Shown: positions 45,189 to 54,177, counted from the first letter of the stretch. The stretch: 64,000 bases of DNA from an uncultured Eubacteriales bacterium (GCA_900318405.1 ONKP01000023.1:1-64000); one strand, 5' to 3'. Notes: generated from the letters alone by a model not told the origin. Numbers and translations are program-made.

Positions 45189-46292
45189 ATGAGCGAACTG
45201 GATGAATTTTTTGAGAAAGTGATCACAGTGAAATGGGGTGAGGGAAAGAAGAGTGTCGATATCATCGACCAGACGCTTCTTCCCGGCACGATTAAACGTA
45301 TTCAGATCCGGACGAAAGAGGAGATCTGGGAGGCTATCAAGAAGCTCAGGGTAAGAGGAGCGCCCGCGATCGGTGTATCCGCTGCTTACGGCATCGCTGT
45401 TGTGGCCAATGAGATCAAGGCTGATGATTATCAGACATTCTACAAAGAGTTCAGGGCGGACAAGGATTATCTGGCTTCTTCCCGCCCGACGGCTGTGAAC
45501 CTGTTCTGGGCTCTGAACCGCATGGATGATACTGTAAAGGCCAACAGAGACAAACCGGTATCCGAAATCAAACAGATCCTTTACACCGAGGCTGAGAAGA
45601 TCCGCGACGAAGATGTGCAGATCAGCCGCAATATCGGTGAGATCGGCTTCAAGCTGCTTCAGGATCTGAAGGTAGACGGTGAGGAGCTCGGCATTCTCAC
45701 CCACTGCAACGCCGGCACGCTGGCTACAGCAAAGTACGGAACCGCAACGGCTCCTATGTATATCGCACTTGAGCACGGCTGGTCGCCGAAGGATATGCAC
45801 GTATACTGCGATGAAACGAGACCGCTCCTTCAGGGTGCACGTCTGACCTCCTTCGAGCTCAGCAACGCCGGCATCACCACTTCGGTACAGTGCGACAACA
45901 TGGCTGCGCTGCTGATGAAGACCGGACGGGTGAAGATTATTTTTGTAGGATGTGACCGCGTGGCGGCGAACGGAGATGCGGCGAACAAGATCGGTACATC
46001 GGCACTGGCTGTGCTGGCGCATCATTATGGTATTCCGATGTATATCTGCGCGCCGAGCTCCACGATCGATATGAAGACAGCGACCGGAGATGATATCCCG
46101 ATCGAGATGCGCGATCCGGAGGAGATCAAGAGCATGTGGTATAAGGAGCCCATGGCGCCGGCATCCGTTGATGCGTCGTTCAATCCTGCGTTTGATGTGG
46201 CGGATCACAGACTTTTCACGGGAATTATCACAGAGAAGGGACTCTGCCACGCACCATATGAAAAGGCATTCCGCGATCTCGGTATTCAATGA
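45189..46292 (+). CDS. mtnA: S-methyl-5-thioribose-1-phosphate isomerase
   Basis: 367 aa. Converts 5-methylthioribose 1-phosphate (or 5-deoxyribose 1-phosphate) to the ribulose 1-phosphate form. It belongs to the eIF2B/MtnA family. Seen motifs: IRTKEEIWEAIKKLRVRGAP and AIGVSAAYG, LTHCNAGTLATAKYGTA with the catalytic Cys, and IFVGCDRVAANGDAANKIGT with the catalytic Asp. Length and motifs are standard. AAATGGGAGATTACT precedes the ATG. Confidence 0.95.
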   Translation: MSELDEFFEKVITVKWGEGKKSVDIIDQTLLPGTIKRIQIRTKEEIWEAIKKLRVRGAPAIGVSAAYGIAVVANEIKADDYQTFYKEFRADKDYLASSRPTAVNLFWALNRMDDTVKANRDKPVSEIKQILYTEAEKIRDEDVQISRNIGEIGFKLLQDLKVDGEELGILTHCNAGTLATAKYGTATAPMYIALEHGWSPKDMHVYCDETRPLLQGARLTSFELSNAGITTSVQCDNMAALLMKTGRVKIIFVGCDRVAANGDAANKIGTSALAVLAHHYGIPMYICAPSSTIDMKTATGDDIPIEMRDPEEIKSMWYKEPMAPASVDASFNPAFDVADHRLFTGIITEKGLCHAPYEKAFRDLGIQ

Positions 46293-46336
46293 CCGGGTGG
46301 ATGGAAAAACCGGAACGGAAGGAAGGGGGTGCTGAT

Positions 46337-47026
46337 TTGGGATCGAAAGTAAACTATCCTGATGATAAAGAGGCCCGGGAGATGATCGTTGAGGCGGGCA
46401 GGAGGATGTATGCCAAAGGCTATGTCGTATCTAACGACGGCAATATCACCTGCAAGTGCGGGCCGGACACCATCTGGGCTACGCCGACCGGTGTCAGCAA
46501 GGGATTCATGAAGGAAGACATGCTGATCAAGATGAAGCTGGACGGCACAATCATCGAGGGGACGGAAAAACCATCGAGTGAGATCCGTATGCATCTCCGT
46601 GCTTATAGGGAAGACCCGGAAATCATGGCCTGTGTGCACGCGCACCCCAAATATGCGACATTGTTTGCCATTGCGAACAAACCGATCGACAGCCGCATTC
46701 TTCCGGAGGGCGTCGTGCAGCTGGGTGTTGTGCCCTGCGCCAAAACGGTGATTCCGGGAACCGATGACGTACCGGATTCGGTTGCTCCTTATATAAATAA
46801 TTATAATGCCGTTCTGCTGGGTAACCACGGCGTGCTGACGTGGAGCACGGAGGGCCTCCGCCAGGCGTATTACCGGCTGGAGACGGTAGAATATTTCGCG
46901 GAGATCATTCTCTTCTCAAAAATGTTTTTCGGTGACGATGTGAACAGGTATACAGACGAACAGATCGAACAGCTGATTCAGATCCGCAGGAATCTGGGAA
47001 TTACAAGAGGCGGAAGACCGACCTGA
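46337..47026 (+). CDS. Class II aldolase (5-methylthioribulose/5-deoxyribulose-1-phosphate aldolase)
   Basis: 229 aa from TTG at 46337, preceded by GGAAGGAAGGGGGTG. An in-frame ATG at 46289 that overlaps the mtnA stop (ATGA) gives 245 aa but has no ribosome binding site; either could be used. Zinc ligands are in VHAHPKYATLF (H-x-H) and LLGNHGVLTWS; the catalytic Glu is in KPSSEIRMHLR. N-terminal GYVVSNDGNITCKCG is typical of fuculose/ribulose-phosphate aldolases. Next to mtnK-mtnA it fits the DHAP-shunt aldolase, splitting the isomerised sugar to DHAP and 2-methylthioacetaldehyde or acetaldehyde. No Ado-Met salvage dehydratase (MtnB) pathway genes follow, which supports the aldolase reading. 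Confidence 0.88.
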   Translation: MGSKVNYPDDKEAREMIVEAGRRMYAKGYVVSNDGNITCKCGPDTIWATPTGVSKGFMKEDMLIKMKLDGTIIEGTEKPSSEIRMHLRAYREDPEIMACVHAHPKYATLFAIANKPIDSRILPEGVVQLGVVPCAKTVIPGTDDVPDSVAPYINNYNAVLLGNHGVLTWSTEGLRQAYYRLETVEYFAEIILFSKMFFGDDVNRYTDEQIEQLIQIRRNLGITRGGRPT

Positions 47027-47149
47027 GGCGGGCGGTTGAAAGAATAAATGAAAACGACAGGAGGAGTCCGGCAGAAATCGGAAGCTGCGGAACAGACGCA
47101 GGAAATCAGATGACTGCCGGACATCGGCCGCTGAGGTCAGGAGGAACAT

Positions 47150-47593
47150 ATGCTGAAAGGAATACCGGAAATACTTTCACCGGAACTTCTGAAGGTTCTG
47201 GCTGAAATGGGACATGGAGATACGCTGGTAATCGGCGACTGCAACTTCCCGGCGGCTTCTGTGGCCGCAGCGGAAAGACATGTCAATATCCGCTGTGACG
47301 GTCTCCGCGCTGCGGATGTGATGGATGCGATTCTGCAGCTCATGCCGCTGGATACTTTTGTGGAAAAGCCTGTGACGATTATGGATAAACCGGAATCGGA
47401 TAAGGATCTTCCGACGCCGGTGTGGGACGAGTTTACAGCCATTGTTGAAAAGAATGACAGCAGAGGAAAAGATGCCGTCGGGTTCACCGACAGATTCTCC
47501 TTCTATGAAAAGGCGAAAAAGGCATATGCAGTCGTCTCGACGACGGAGAAGGCATTCTATGCCTGTGTGATCCTCCAGAAAGGGTGTATCTGA
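47150..47593 (+). CDS. fucU: FucU/RbsD-family sugar mutarotase
   Basis: 147 aa. Interconverts anomers of a free sugar. Family motifs: LSPELLKVLAEMGHGDTLVI (the catalytic His in GHGD, about residue 23), DCNFPAAS and the C-terminal FYEKAKKAYAVVSTTEKAFY. FucU handles fucose and RbsD ribose; here it may supply the anomer of methylthioribose or deoxyribose needed by the kinase (inference). AGGAGGAACAT precedes the ATG. Its stop overlaps the next start. Confidence 0.9.
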   Translation: MLKGIPEILSPELLKVLAEMGHGDTLVIGDCNFPAASVAAAERHVNIRCDGLRAADVMDAILQLMPLDTFVEKPVTIMDKPESDKDLPTPVWDEFTAIVEKNDSRGKDAVGFTDRFSFYEKAKKAYAVVSTTEKAFYACVILQKGCI

Positions 47594-48582
47594 TGAAAAA
47601 AATAATCAATAAACCGGAAGAGTATACCGACGATATGCTCCGCGGGATTTATGCAGCCCATAAGGGAGAGGTCAGATACGTGAATGATGACCTTCGCTGC
47701 TACTGCACCTGCGAAAAGGTCCCGGGAAAAGTCGCCATCGTAACGGGCGGCGGTACCGGTCATCTGCCACTGTTCCTCGGCTATGTGGGAAAGGGACTTC
47801 TGGACGGCTGCGGTGTCGGCAGCGTGTTTCAGTCGCCGTCACCGGAGCAGATCTACCAGATTTCTAGAGCAGTGGAAAACGGAGCGGGCGTTCTGTACTT
47901 ATACGGGAATTACACCGGCGATATCATGACGTTTGATATGGCTGCAGAGATGTGCGATATGGATGATATCCCGGTGAAATCGATCGTCGGCGCGGACGAT
48001 GTGTGCTCCGGAAGGCCGGAGGTGCGCCGCGGTGTGGCCGGTATTTTTTATATGTACAAGGCGGCAGGTGCAAAAGCTGCGGAAATGGGATCCCTGGAAG
48101 AGGTTTACGCTGCTGCAGAGAAGGCAAAGATAAATACGAGAACCGTCGGTTTTGCACTGACGCCGTGCATCATTCCCGAGGTCGGGAAGCCGAACTTTAC
48201 GCTCGGTGAAAACGAGATGGCCATGGGCATGGGCATTCACGGAGAGCCCGGCGTATGGAACGGACCGCTGAAAACATCAGCGGAACTGGCGGAAGAATCG
48301 CTGGGTACCATTCTGAAGGATATGCCCCTGGATCAGGGGGATGAAGTAAGTGTGCTGATCAACGGACTCGGCGCCACTTCACTGGAAGAGCAGTATATCC
48401 TGTGCGGGGATGTGATGCATATACTGGAACAGAAGGGCATTCGCGTTTACAGGACCTATGTGGGCGAATATGCTACTTCGATGGAGATGGCTGGTGCTTC
48501 CATCTCACTTTGCCGCGTGGATGATGAGATGAAGAAGTATCTCGATTACCCGGTAAATACGCCGTTTGTGAAATGCTTCTGA
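47593..48582 (+). CDS. dhaK: Dihydroxyacetone kinase subunit DhaK-like
   Basis: 329 aa from ATG at 47593, overlapping the fucU stop (TGATG); AGAAAGGGTG lies upstream. Motifs: VTGGGTGHLPLFLGYVGKGL (about residues 49-68) and MGMGIHGEPGVW, whose His forms the covalent hemiaminal with dihydroxyacetone or a related ketose. Works with DhaL, encoded next. No DhaM phosphocarrier is encoded nearby, so the pair may use ATP, as do relatives that phosphorylate erythrulose or similar ketoses. Its presence beside an aldolase that already yields DHAP is puzzling. Confidence 0.92.
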   Translation: MKKIINKPEEYTDDMLRGIYAAHKGEVRYVNDDLRCYCTCEKVPGKVAIVTGGGTGHLPLFLGYVGKGLLDGCGVGSVFQSPSPEQIYQISRAVENGAGVLYLYGNYTGDIMTFDMAAEMCDMDDIPVKSIVGADDVCSGRPEVRRGVAGIFYMYKAAGAKAAEMGSLEEVYAAAEKAKINTRTVGFALTPCIIPEVGKPNFTLGENEMAMGMGIHGEPGVWNGPLKTSAELAEESLGTILKDMPLDQGDEVSVLINGLGATSLEEQYILCGDVMHILEQKGIRVYRTYVGEYATSMEMAGASISLCRVDDEMKKYLDYPVNTPFVKCF

Positions 48583-48758
48583 TGTCTGTGCGGGACATCA
48601 GGAGAACGGTTTTCCGTGTGCAACGGTATGTGAAACCAGCAGAACCGGAACGGCGTGGAATGTGAGAACCGGTGAGGCGGTTCTTGATTCGAAAGAGAAA
48701 TTTTTGTGGAGAAACAGGAGCATCAGGTTTCTTACAGACGGAAGAGAGGTATGAACGG

Positions 48759-49403
48759 ATGAAAATCATGACGGCGGCACAGTTGCCCGATCTGCTCAGC
48801 GCGATCGCAGAGGAGATGGCCGGGCACGAAGAAGAGCTGTGTGCCATGGATGCAAAAATGGGTGACGGGGATCTCGGCCTGACCATGAAGAAGGGCTTTG
48901 GCGCTCTTCCGGCAGTGGCAGCATCGCTGGAGCATAAGGATCTCGGAAAGGATCTGATGACCTGTGGCATGCGTATGTCCTCTGTAATTCCCTCAACGAT
49001 GGGATTTCTGATGAGCTCCGGATTCATGGGCGGCGGAAAGGCGATTGCCGGCACCACGGAAATGACCGGAGAAAACTATGCGAAGTTTCTCCACGGTTTT
49101 GCCAACGGGATTATCCGCCGGGGAAAGTGTCAGCCCGGAGACCGCACGATTCTGGATGCACTGGATGCGGCGGCTGCAGCTGCCGAAAAGACGATACAGG
49201 ATCATCCGTCGGCAGGTTTTGATGAAACAGCAGCAGCGGCTGCGGATGGCGCGAAGGCCGGTGCCGATGCGACCATCCATATGAGACCGAAGTTCGGAAA
49301 GGCAGCTGTGCATGAACAGCAGGCGGACGGCACCCGCGATCAGGGCGCTGTTGCGGGAATGTATCTGGTACAGGCGATCAGGAATTACGCCTGCCGTTTC
49401 TGA
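48759..49403 (+). CDS. dhaL: Dihydroxyacetone kinase subunit DhaL-like
   Basis: 214 aa from ATG at 48759 (GAGAGG eleven bases upstream). Nucleotide-binding subunit: MDAKMGDGDLGLTMKKGFGA has the Asp residues that hold Mg-ADP, with SSGFMGGGKAIAGT and GDRTILDALDAAAAAAE as further family motifs. It is all-helical in known structures. Last gene of the operon begun at 39686; the GC-rich terminator at 49477 follows. Confidence 0.92.
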   Translation: MKIMTAAQLPDLLSAIAEEMAGHEEELCAMDAKMGDGDLGLTMKKGFGALPAVAASLEHKDLGKDLMTCGMRMSSVIPSTMGFLMSSGFMGGGKAIAGTTEMTGENYAKFLHGFANGIIRRGKCQPGDRTILDALDAAAAAAEKTIQDHPSAGFDETAAAAADGAKAGADATIHMRPKFGKAAVHEQQADGTRDQGAVAGMYLVQAIRNYACRF

Positions 49404-49476
49404 CGGATGGCTGCCGGTCACCCGGTGTCGGCTGCAGTCACACAGGGAAGTGACAATTTATTGATTCGGTTAAGAT

Positions 49477-49504
49477 GGCCTGCCCGGATTCGGGCGGGCC
49501 TTTT
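49477..49504 (+). terminator. Terminator of the sugar/DHAP-shunt operon
   Basis: GGCCTGCCCG, loop GATT, CGGGCGGGCC, then TTTTG. Stem of 10 bp with one G-T pair. Confidence 0.88.
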
Positions 49505-49508
49505 GTCT

Positions 49509-49535
49509 GCGCGGAAAGAGAGCCATCCGATTCGA
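49509..49535. repeat. Dispersed intergenic repeat, family C, partial copy 3
   Basis: GCGCGGAAAGAGAGCCATCC then GATTCG, matching the first half of copy 1 at 17557. Confidence 0.45.
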
Positions 49536-49600
49536 AGACAGAAAACTGTGACAAAAACTGTCAGTTTGCACGAAAAGTATTCGTGTAATCATATGCCGTA

Positions 49601-49609
49601 TGGTATAAT
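49601..49609 (+). promoter_or_regulatory. Extended -10 promoter of the hypB cluster
   Basis: TGGTATAAT: an extended -10 (TGnTATAAT) about 25 bases before the hypB ATG; the -35 region is not recognisable. Confidence 0.7.
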
Positions 49610-49634
49610 TGCTCTATAGTTTTACGGAAAGGAT

Positions 49635-50483
49635 ATGAGCAATATGCAGGATTCTGAGATCAGAGTGATCGATGTAAAGGAACGCATTCTTGCGGATAAT
49701 GACAGGGCCGCTGAGGCGGTGCGTTCTGAGATGAAGCAGAAGGGTGTTTTCCTGGTGAACCTGATGGCTTCGCCCGGGGCCGGCAAGACGACACTGCTGG
49801 TGAGAACGATCCAGGCATTGAAGGACACTTACAGAATAGGCGTCATGGAAGCAGACGTGGACAGTGATGTCGATGCGAGAACGGCGGCGGAGGCAGGCGC
49901 AAAGGTTATTCAGATCCATACCGGCGGTTCCTGCCATATGGATGCGGAGATGACGGAAAAAGGCATCGGGGAAATGGGTGTCGATGACGTTGACATTGTT
50001 TTTCTCGAGAATGTCGGCAATCTGGTCTGTCCTGCGGAATTTGACGTGGGCGCGAATAAGCGCGTCATGATCCTGAGCGTGCCGGAGGGCGATGACAAAC
50101 CGCTGAAGTATCCGCTGATGTTCCGGGTGAGCGATGTACTGCTCGTGAATAAGGTGGACACGGCACCGATCTTTGATTTTGACTTCGACAGACTTCGAGC
50201 GAACGTCGACAGGCTTCATGAGGGAATGCCGGTCATCCCGCTCTCCGCAAAGACGGGTGAGGGATTTGACGCATGGATCACATGGCTGAAACGCGAGATT
50301 GAGGCGAGCCGCCGCCTGGCTGCTGATGACCCGGCCACTGCGGGTGCTGAACAGTCAGGGGCAGGGACGCATGATGTGTCAGCGGATGGACGGTTGAATG
50401 CAGCTGCTTCAGATGCAGAGAAAGCGGAAAAAACGCAGCCGGTGCATAGCGCTGCACAGGGAGAGAAGGTGAGCGCACGATGA
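49635..50483 (+). CDS. hypB: HypB-like nickel-incorporation GTPase, paralogue 1
   Basis: 282 aa. SIMIBI GTPase that loads nickel into metalloenzymes such as [NiFe]-hydrogenase. P-loop MASPGAGKTTLL (about residues 45-56), VMEADVDSDVDARTAAE, the G-domain metal site CH in GGSCHMD, the third ligand in ENVGNLVCPAEFD, and guanine motif VNKVD. It lacks the His-rich nickel store of some HypB proteins. Residues about 230-282 are an Ala/Asp/Ser-rich tail absent from paralogue 2. GGAAAGG precedes the ATG. It overlaps the second hypB by 4 bases (ATGA). Confidence 0.93.
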   Translation: MSNMQDSEIRVIDVKERILADNDRAAEAVRSEMKQKGVFLVNLMASPGAGKTTLLVRTIQALKDTYRIGVMEADVDSDVDARTAAEAGAKVIQIHTGGSCHMDAEMTEKGIGEMGVDDVDIVFLENVGNLVCPAEFDVGANKRVMILSVPEGDDKPLKYPLMFRVSDVLLVNKVDTAPIFDFDFDRLRANVDRLHEGMPVIPLSAKTGEGFDAWITWLKREIEASRRLAADDPATAGAEQSGAGTHDVSADGRLNAAASDAEKAEKTQPVHSAAQGEKVSAR

Positions 50484-51145
50484 AAGTGATCGAACTTCAT
50501 GAGAGCGTGACGGCTTCGAACGACCGTGACGCGGATGCGCTCCGCGGGGAGATGCGGAAGAACGGTACGCTGCTGATCAATCTGATGAGCTCCCCCGGAT
50601 CGGGGAAAACGACGCTGCTCAGCCGCACGATCCGCGATCTCAATGGAAAAGTGAAGATGGCTGTGCTGGAGGCGGACATTGATTCTGATGTGGATGCGAA
50701 GCGGATCGAGGCGCTGGGTGCAAAGTCGATCCAGGTGCACACGGACGGCATGTGCCATATGGATGCGGGTATGACGGCAGAGGGCCTGCATGAGATGGGC
50801 TATGACGGCATCGATCTCGCTTTTCTTGAGAATGTCGGCAACCTGATCTGCCCGGCGGAATTCGATACCGGCGCCGGAAAGAACGTCATGATCCTGAGTG
50901 TGCCGGAGGGCGATGACAAGCCGCTGAAGTATCCGCTGATGTTTCAGACCAGTGATGCGCTCGTCATCTCAAAAATGGATGCGCTGCCGTACTTCGATTT
51001 TGATATGGAAGCTTGTGTACAGCGGGCGAAAGCACTGAACCCGGACATAAAGATTTTTCCGGTTTCGGCGAAAACCGGCGAGGGAATGGACGCATGGGAA
51101 GCGTGGCTTGCAAATGCTGTAGCTGACTGGAAGCATAATGCATAA
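50480..51145 (+). CDS. hypB: HypB-like nickel-incorporation GTPase, paralogue 2
   Basis: 221 aa, standard length. P-loop MSSPGSGKTTLLSRTIRDL, metal-site CH in DGMCHMDAGM and Cys in ENVGNLICPAEFD, guanine motif replaced by ISKMD. The same core as paralogue 1 indicates tandem duplication, but the two differ at many positions, so the duplication is old. Both keep the metal residues. It starts inside the end of paralogue 1. A 12-bp inverted repeat follows. Confidence 0.93.
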   Translation: MKVIELHESVTASNDRDADALRGEMRKNGTLLINLMSSPGSGKTTLLSRTIRDLNGKVKMAVLEADIDSDVDAKRIEALGAKSIQVHTDGMCHMDAGMTAEGLHEMGYDGIDLAFLENVGNLICPAEFDTGAGKNVMILSVPEGDDKPLKYPLMFQTSDALVISKMDALPYFDFDMEACVQRAKALNPDIKIFPVSAKTGEGMDAWEAWLANAVADWKHNA

Positions 51146-51150
51146 TGTTC

Positions 51151-51182
51151 TCAACCATCTGAGAATAATGTCAGATGGTTGA
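51151..51182. repeat. Perfect 12-bp inverted repeat after hypB
   Basis: TCAACCATCTGA, 8-base loop, TCAGATGGTTGA. It has no U-run, so it is an operator, mRNA-stability hairpin or weak terminator. Confidence 0.75.
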
Positions 51183-51270
51183 AGGAAAATGTGAATAAGA
51201 ATGGCATCTGCGCCATCGTTGCGCGATTCCCGCAGTCGGCTTAATGAAAGTAATGTACAGGAGGGAAAGA

Positions 51271-52455
51271 ATGAAGGAACAGAAGAACCGCATGGTGAAT
51301 GAACGCGATTACCGCCTGCCGGAGAACTATGTGTATCCGGATAAGGAGAAGCTCAGGATGCTGATCCAGCTGGCGGGCATGATCACCGACCGCTATGTAG
51401 CGAAGTACACACACACGATCCAGCAGGATGATCCGGAGATCTGGTGCCTGGATGAGGTGATGAGCAAGGACGAGGTCAAGTTCATGCTCAGCTTCAGGAA
51501 AACCAGAACGAGTTACAGCCATGCACAGCTGGTAAAAATGAACCCGTCGTTCTCAGAGGAGCAGATCGATGAGATGCTGAATCACCTGATGTGGGTTGGC
51601 TGTATCGAGACGAACCGCGAAAATCCGGCAAAAGAGCTCTGGTATGATGTGCCGATTTTTGTACCGGGCATTGCCGAATTCATGGTGATGAACGACAAGC
51701 TGATGGCGGAGCATCCGAATATCGCCACCTTCTTCAATCTGATGACGCAGATGCCGCTCGAGGGCATCACGCCCATGGTACCGATGGGCGGAGCAGGCAT
51801 TGGCATGCACGTCATCCCTGTAGAAAAAGCCATCGAGTCCTCCTCCACTTCTGTTCCGCTGGAGCATATCTCGCACTGGCTGGACAAGTATGATGGCAAG
51901 CTCTCGATCGGCGTCTGCACCTGCCGCCGCCAGCAGCGGATGCGCGGCGAGGGCGATGGTTCGATCGAGCAGGAGTGCTGTATCGGACTCGGTGATCTGG
52001 CAGAGTGGTGTGTGAACACAGGTCGCGGTCACTATATAACGAAGGAAGAAGCCCTGGAGGTCTGTGAGAGGGCGGAGCGCCATGGCTTTGTCCATCAGAC
52101 GACGAATATTGACGGCGAGGACAAGATCGTCGGTCTCTGCAACTGCGCACCCGGCGTCTGCAACGCCATACGCACATCACAGCTGTACAACACACCGAAC
52201 ATGTCCCGCTCGGCTTACCGCGCGCATGTGGATAAGGAAAAATGCGTGGCCTGCGGCAAGTGCGTGGAAGTCTGTCCGGTCGGCGCGGCGAAGCTCGGTC
52301 AGAAGCTCTGCCGGAAGGATGGCAGCGAGGTGACCTACCCGTTACCGCGAGGACGCAAAGATCAACTGCTATGCGACCGGAACCTCGCCCTGCAAGACAG
52401 CCTGCCCGGCGCATATCGCCGTTCAGGGCTATGTGAAGATGGCGAAAGAGGGTAA
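51271..52455 (+). CDS. Fe-S/FAD oxidoreductase, N-terminal fragment (frameshifted)
   Basis: 394 aa from ATG at 51271 (AGGAGGG upstream). It has a winged-helix-like part (about residues 60-110), then a cysteine-rich domain with GVCTCRRQQR, EQECCIGLG and GLCNCAPGVCN, then a ferredoxin motif CVACGKCVEVCPVG (about 328-341). After SEVTYP the frame changes and the last 30 residues (LPRGRKDQLL...) have no counterpart in the intact paralogue at 61836. Compared with that paralogue, 53 bases are missing at 52341/52342, shifting the frame. The rest of the protein continues in the frame starting at 52433. Taken alone, this fragment could still bind clusters but lacks the flavin half. Confidence 0.85.
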   Translation: MKEQKNRMVNERDYRLPENYVYPDKEKLRMLIQLAGMITDRYVAKYTHTIQQDDPEIWCLDEVMSKDEVKFMLSFRKTRTSYSHAQLVKMNPSFSEEQIDEMLNHLMWVGCIETNRENPAKELWYDVPIFVPGIAEFMVMNDKLMAEHPNIATFFNLMTQMPLEGITPMVPMGGAGIGMHVIPVEKAIESSSTSVPLEHISHWLDKYDGKLSIGVCTCRRQQRMRGEGDGSIEQECCIGLGDLAEWCVNTGRGHYITKEEALEVCERAERHGFVHQTTNIDGEDKIVGLCNCAPGVCNAIRTSQLYNTPNMSRSAYRAHVDKEKCVACGKCVEVCPVGAAKLGQKLCRKDGSEVTYPLPRGRKDQLLCDRNLALQDSLPGAYRRSGLCEDGERG

Positions 52456-54043
52456 ATATGAGGAGGCGCTGAAGCTGATCCGTCAGGACAATCCGTTCCC
52501 GGCAGTCTGCGGCGCGGTCTGCAACCGTCGCTGTGAGGATGCCTGCACGAGAGGAACCGTGGATGATCCGGTGGCCATCGACGAGATCAAGAAGTTTGTG
52601 GCGCAGCAGGAGCTCGACCCCGCTTTCCGTAAAAATATCCTGCCCATCTGCGAAAGAGATGAGGGAGGCTTCTGGGATGACAATTACAAGATGGCCGTGA
52701 TCGGTTCGGGTCCGGCCGGCATGTCCTGTGCCTATTATCTGCGCACCAAGGGCTATCCGGTCACAGTATTCGAGAAGGAAGAAAAGCCCGGCGGAATGCT
52801 GACCTACGGTATGCCATCCTTCCGCCTGTCAAAGGATCTCGTCGATGCGGAGATCGATATGCTCCGCGAGATGGGCATTGAGTTCCGCTGCGGCGTGGAA
52901 GTCGGCAGGGATGTGAGCATCGCTGATCTCAGGGCAGAGGGATACCGCGCATTTTATGTATCCATCGGCCTTTCCGGTGGCAGAAACACCGGCGTTCCGG
53001 GCGAGGATGCGATCGGTGTGGAATCCGGCATCGGCTTCCTGAACCGTGTAAACCGCGATCACAGCGTGAAGCTCACCGGTGACGTGGTTGTTGTCGGCGG
53101 CGGCAATGTGGCGGTCGATGTGGCGAGAACGGCACAGCGCGTGACAGACGGCCATATCACCATGATCTGCCTTGAGGGCGCTGATGAGATGCCGGCGGCA
53201 GCGGACGAGGTGGAAGACGCCAGGTCCGAAGGCATCGAGGTGAAAAACGGCTGGGGCCCGAAAGAGATCCTGACGAGCGGCGGCAGAGTCACCGGCGTGG
53301 TATTTAAGAAGTGCACGCAGGTCAAAAATGCCGACGGCGCCTTTGATCCGCAGTATGATGAGGACACGACGATCACGGTTTCCTGTGAGAACGTACTGGA
53401 GGCCATCGGTCAGTCAGCCGTCTGGGGAGATCTTCTCAAGGAAACAAAAGCAGAGACGCGACGCGGCGGCACCGTGATCTGCGATCCTGTCACCTTCCAG
53501 ACGGCGGAGCCGGATATTTTTGCAGGAGGAGACATTAACCACGGCGCAAGATTTGCCATTGACGCCATCGCAGACGGCAAGAAGGGCGCGGAATCCATGC
53601 ACAGATTCGTGCATGAGGGACAGTCGCTCACGATCGCCCGCGATCTGCGCGAGTTCGTCGAGCTGGACAAGGATGACATCCGGATCCCTTACGGCTATGA
53701 TCATGCAAAACGAAGCGTGCCGGGATCCCGCAAGGTCGAGGATCGCTTTGACGACACCAGACTTCCGCTGACCGAAGAGCAGGTACACCAGGAAGCGGAC
53801 CGCTGTCTCGGCTGCGGCGCGACGACCGTCGATATCAATCGCTGCATCGGCTGCGGACTCTGTACAACGAGATGCGAATTTGACGCCATCCATTTGCAGC
53901 GCGACCTGCCAGACTGCTCGAACTACATGAAGGCAGAAGACAAGATGAAAGCCATCGCGCCTTATGCGATCAGCCGCGAGTTCAGGATCATCCGCAAGGC
54001 AGCAAAGGATGCGGCATCAAGAAAGCCGAAACAAGAGAATTGA
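52433..54043 (+). CDS. Fe-S/FAD oxidoreductase, GltD-like C-terminal fragment (frameshifted)
   Basis: 536 aa if begun at GTG 52433; there is no ribosome binding site, only the chance of re-initiation after the overlapping stop. It has the remainder of a Fer4_20-type helical domain (AVCGAVCNRRCEDACTRG), an FAD Rossmann motif VIGSGPAGMSCAYYLRTKGY, an NADPH-binding VVVGGGNVAVDVARTAQR, and GDINHGARFAIDAIADGKKG near the end of the fold. A C-terminal ferredoxin-like part follows (CLGCGATT, then CIGCGLCTTRC). The fold is that of the glutamate-synthase small subunit/NfnB/dihydropyrimidine dehydrogenase group: NAD(P)H to Fe-S electron transfer. Confidence 0.85.
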   Translation: MKMAKEGKYEEALKLIRQDNPFPAVCGAVCNRRCEDACTRGTVDDPVAIDEIKKFVAQQELDPAFRKNILPICERDEGGFWDDNYKMAVIGSGPAGMSCAYYLRTKGYPVTVFEKEEKPGGMLTYGMPSFRLSKDLVDAEIDMLREMGIEFRCGVEVGRDVSIADLRAEGYRAFYVSIGLSGGRNTGVPGEDAIGVESGIGFLNRVNRDHSVKLTGDVVVVGGGNVAVDVARTAQRVTDGHITMICLEGADEMPAAADEVEDARSEGIEVKNGWGPKEILTSGGRVTGVVFKKCTQVKNADGAFDPQYDEDTTITVSCENVLEAIGQSAVWGDLLKETKAETRRGGTVICDPVTFQTAEPDIFAGGDINHGARFAIDAIADGKKGAESMHRFVHEGQSLTIARDLREFVELDKDDIRIPYGYDHAKRSVPGSRKVEDRFDDTRLPLTEEQVHQEADRCLGCGATTVDINRCIGCGLCTTRCEFDAIHLQRDLPDCSNYMKAEDKMKAIAPYAISREFRIIRKAAKDAASRKPKQEN

Positions 54044-54177
54044 TTTGATGTAAGCAAAGCAGACCACGAGTAAACATACGCGCGTGTTCAAAAAACTGTC
54101 TGTGTATGCGGACAAGCCGCAATATGCGCAGCCGGTCTGCAATATAAATAATAAACAGAAGTATAGCGGAGAAACAC

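Larger units (their letters stand above)
51271..54043 (+). pseudogene. Large Fe-S/FAD oxidoreductase gene split by a 53-nt deletion
   Basis: The two preceding entries read as one ancestral gene of about 920 codons. Alignment by eye with the paralogue (62901-62961) gives TACCCG joined directly to TTACCGCGA, while the paralogue has 53 extra bases there. Downstream the lost frame would read YREDAKINCYATGTSPCKTA, matching the paralogue's YRDHNKINCYDSGTSPCKTA. Confidence 0.8.
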
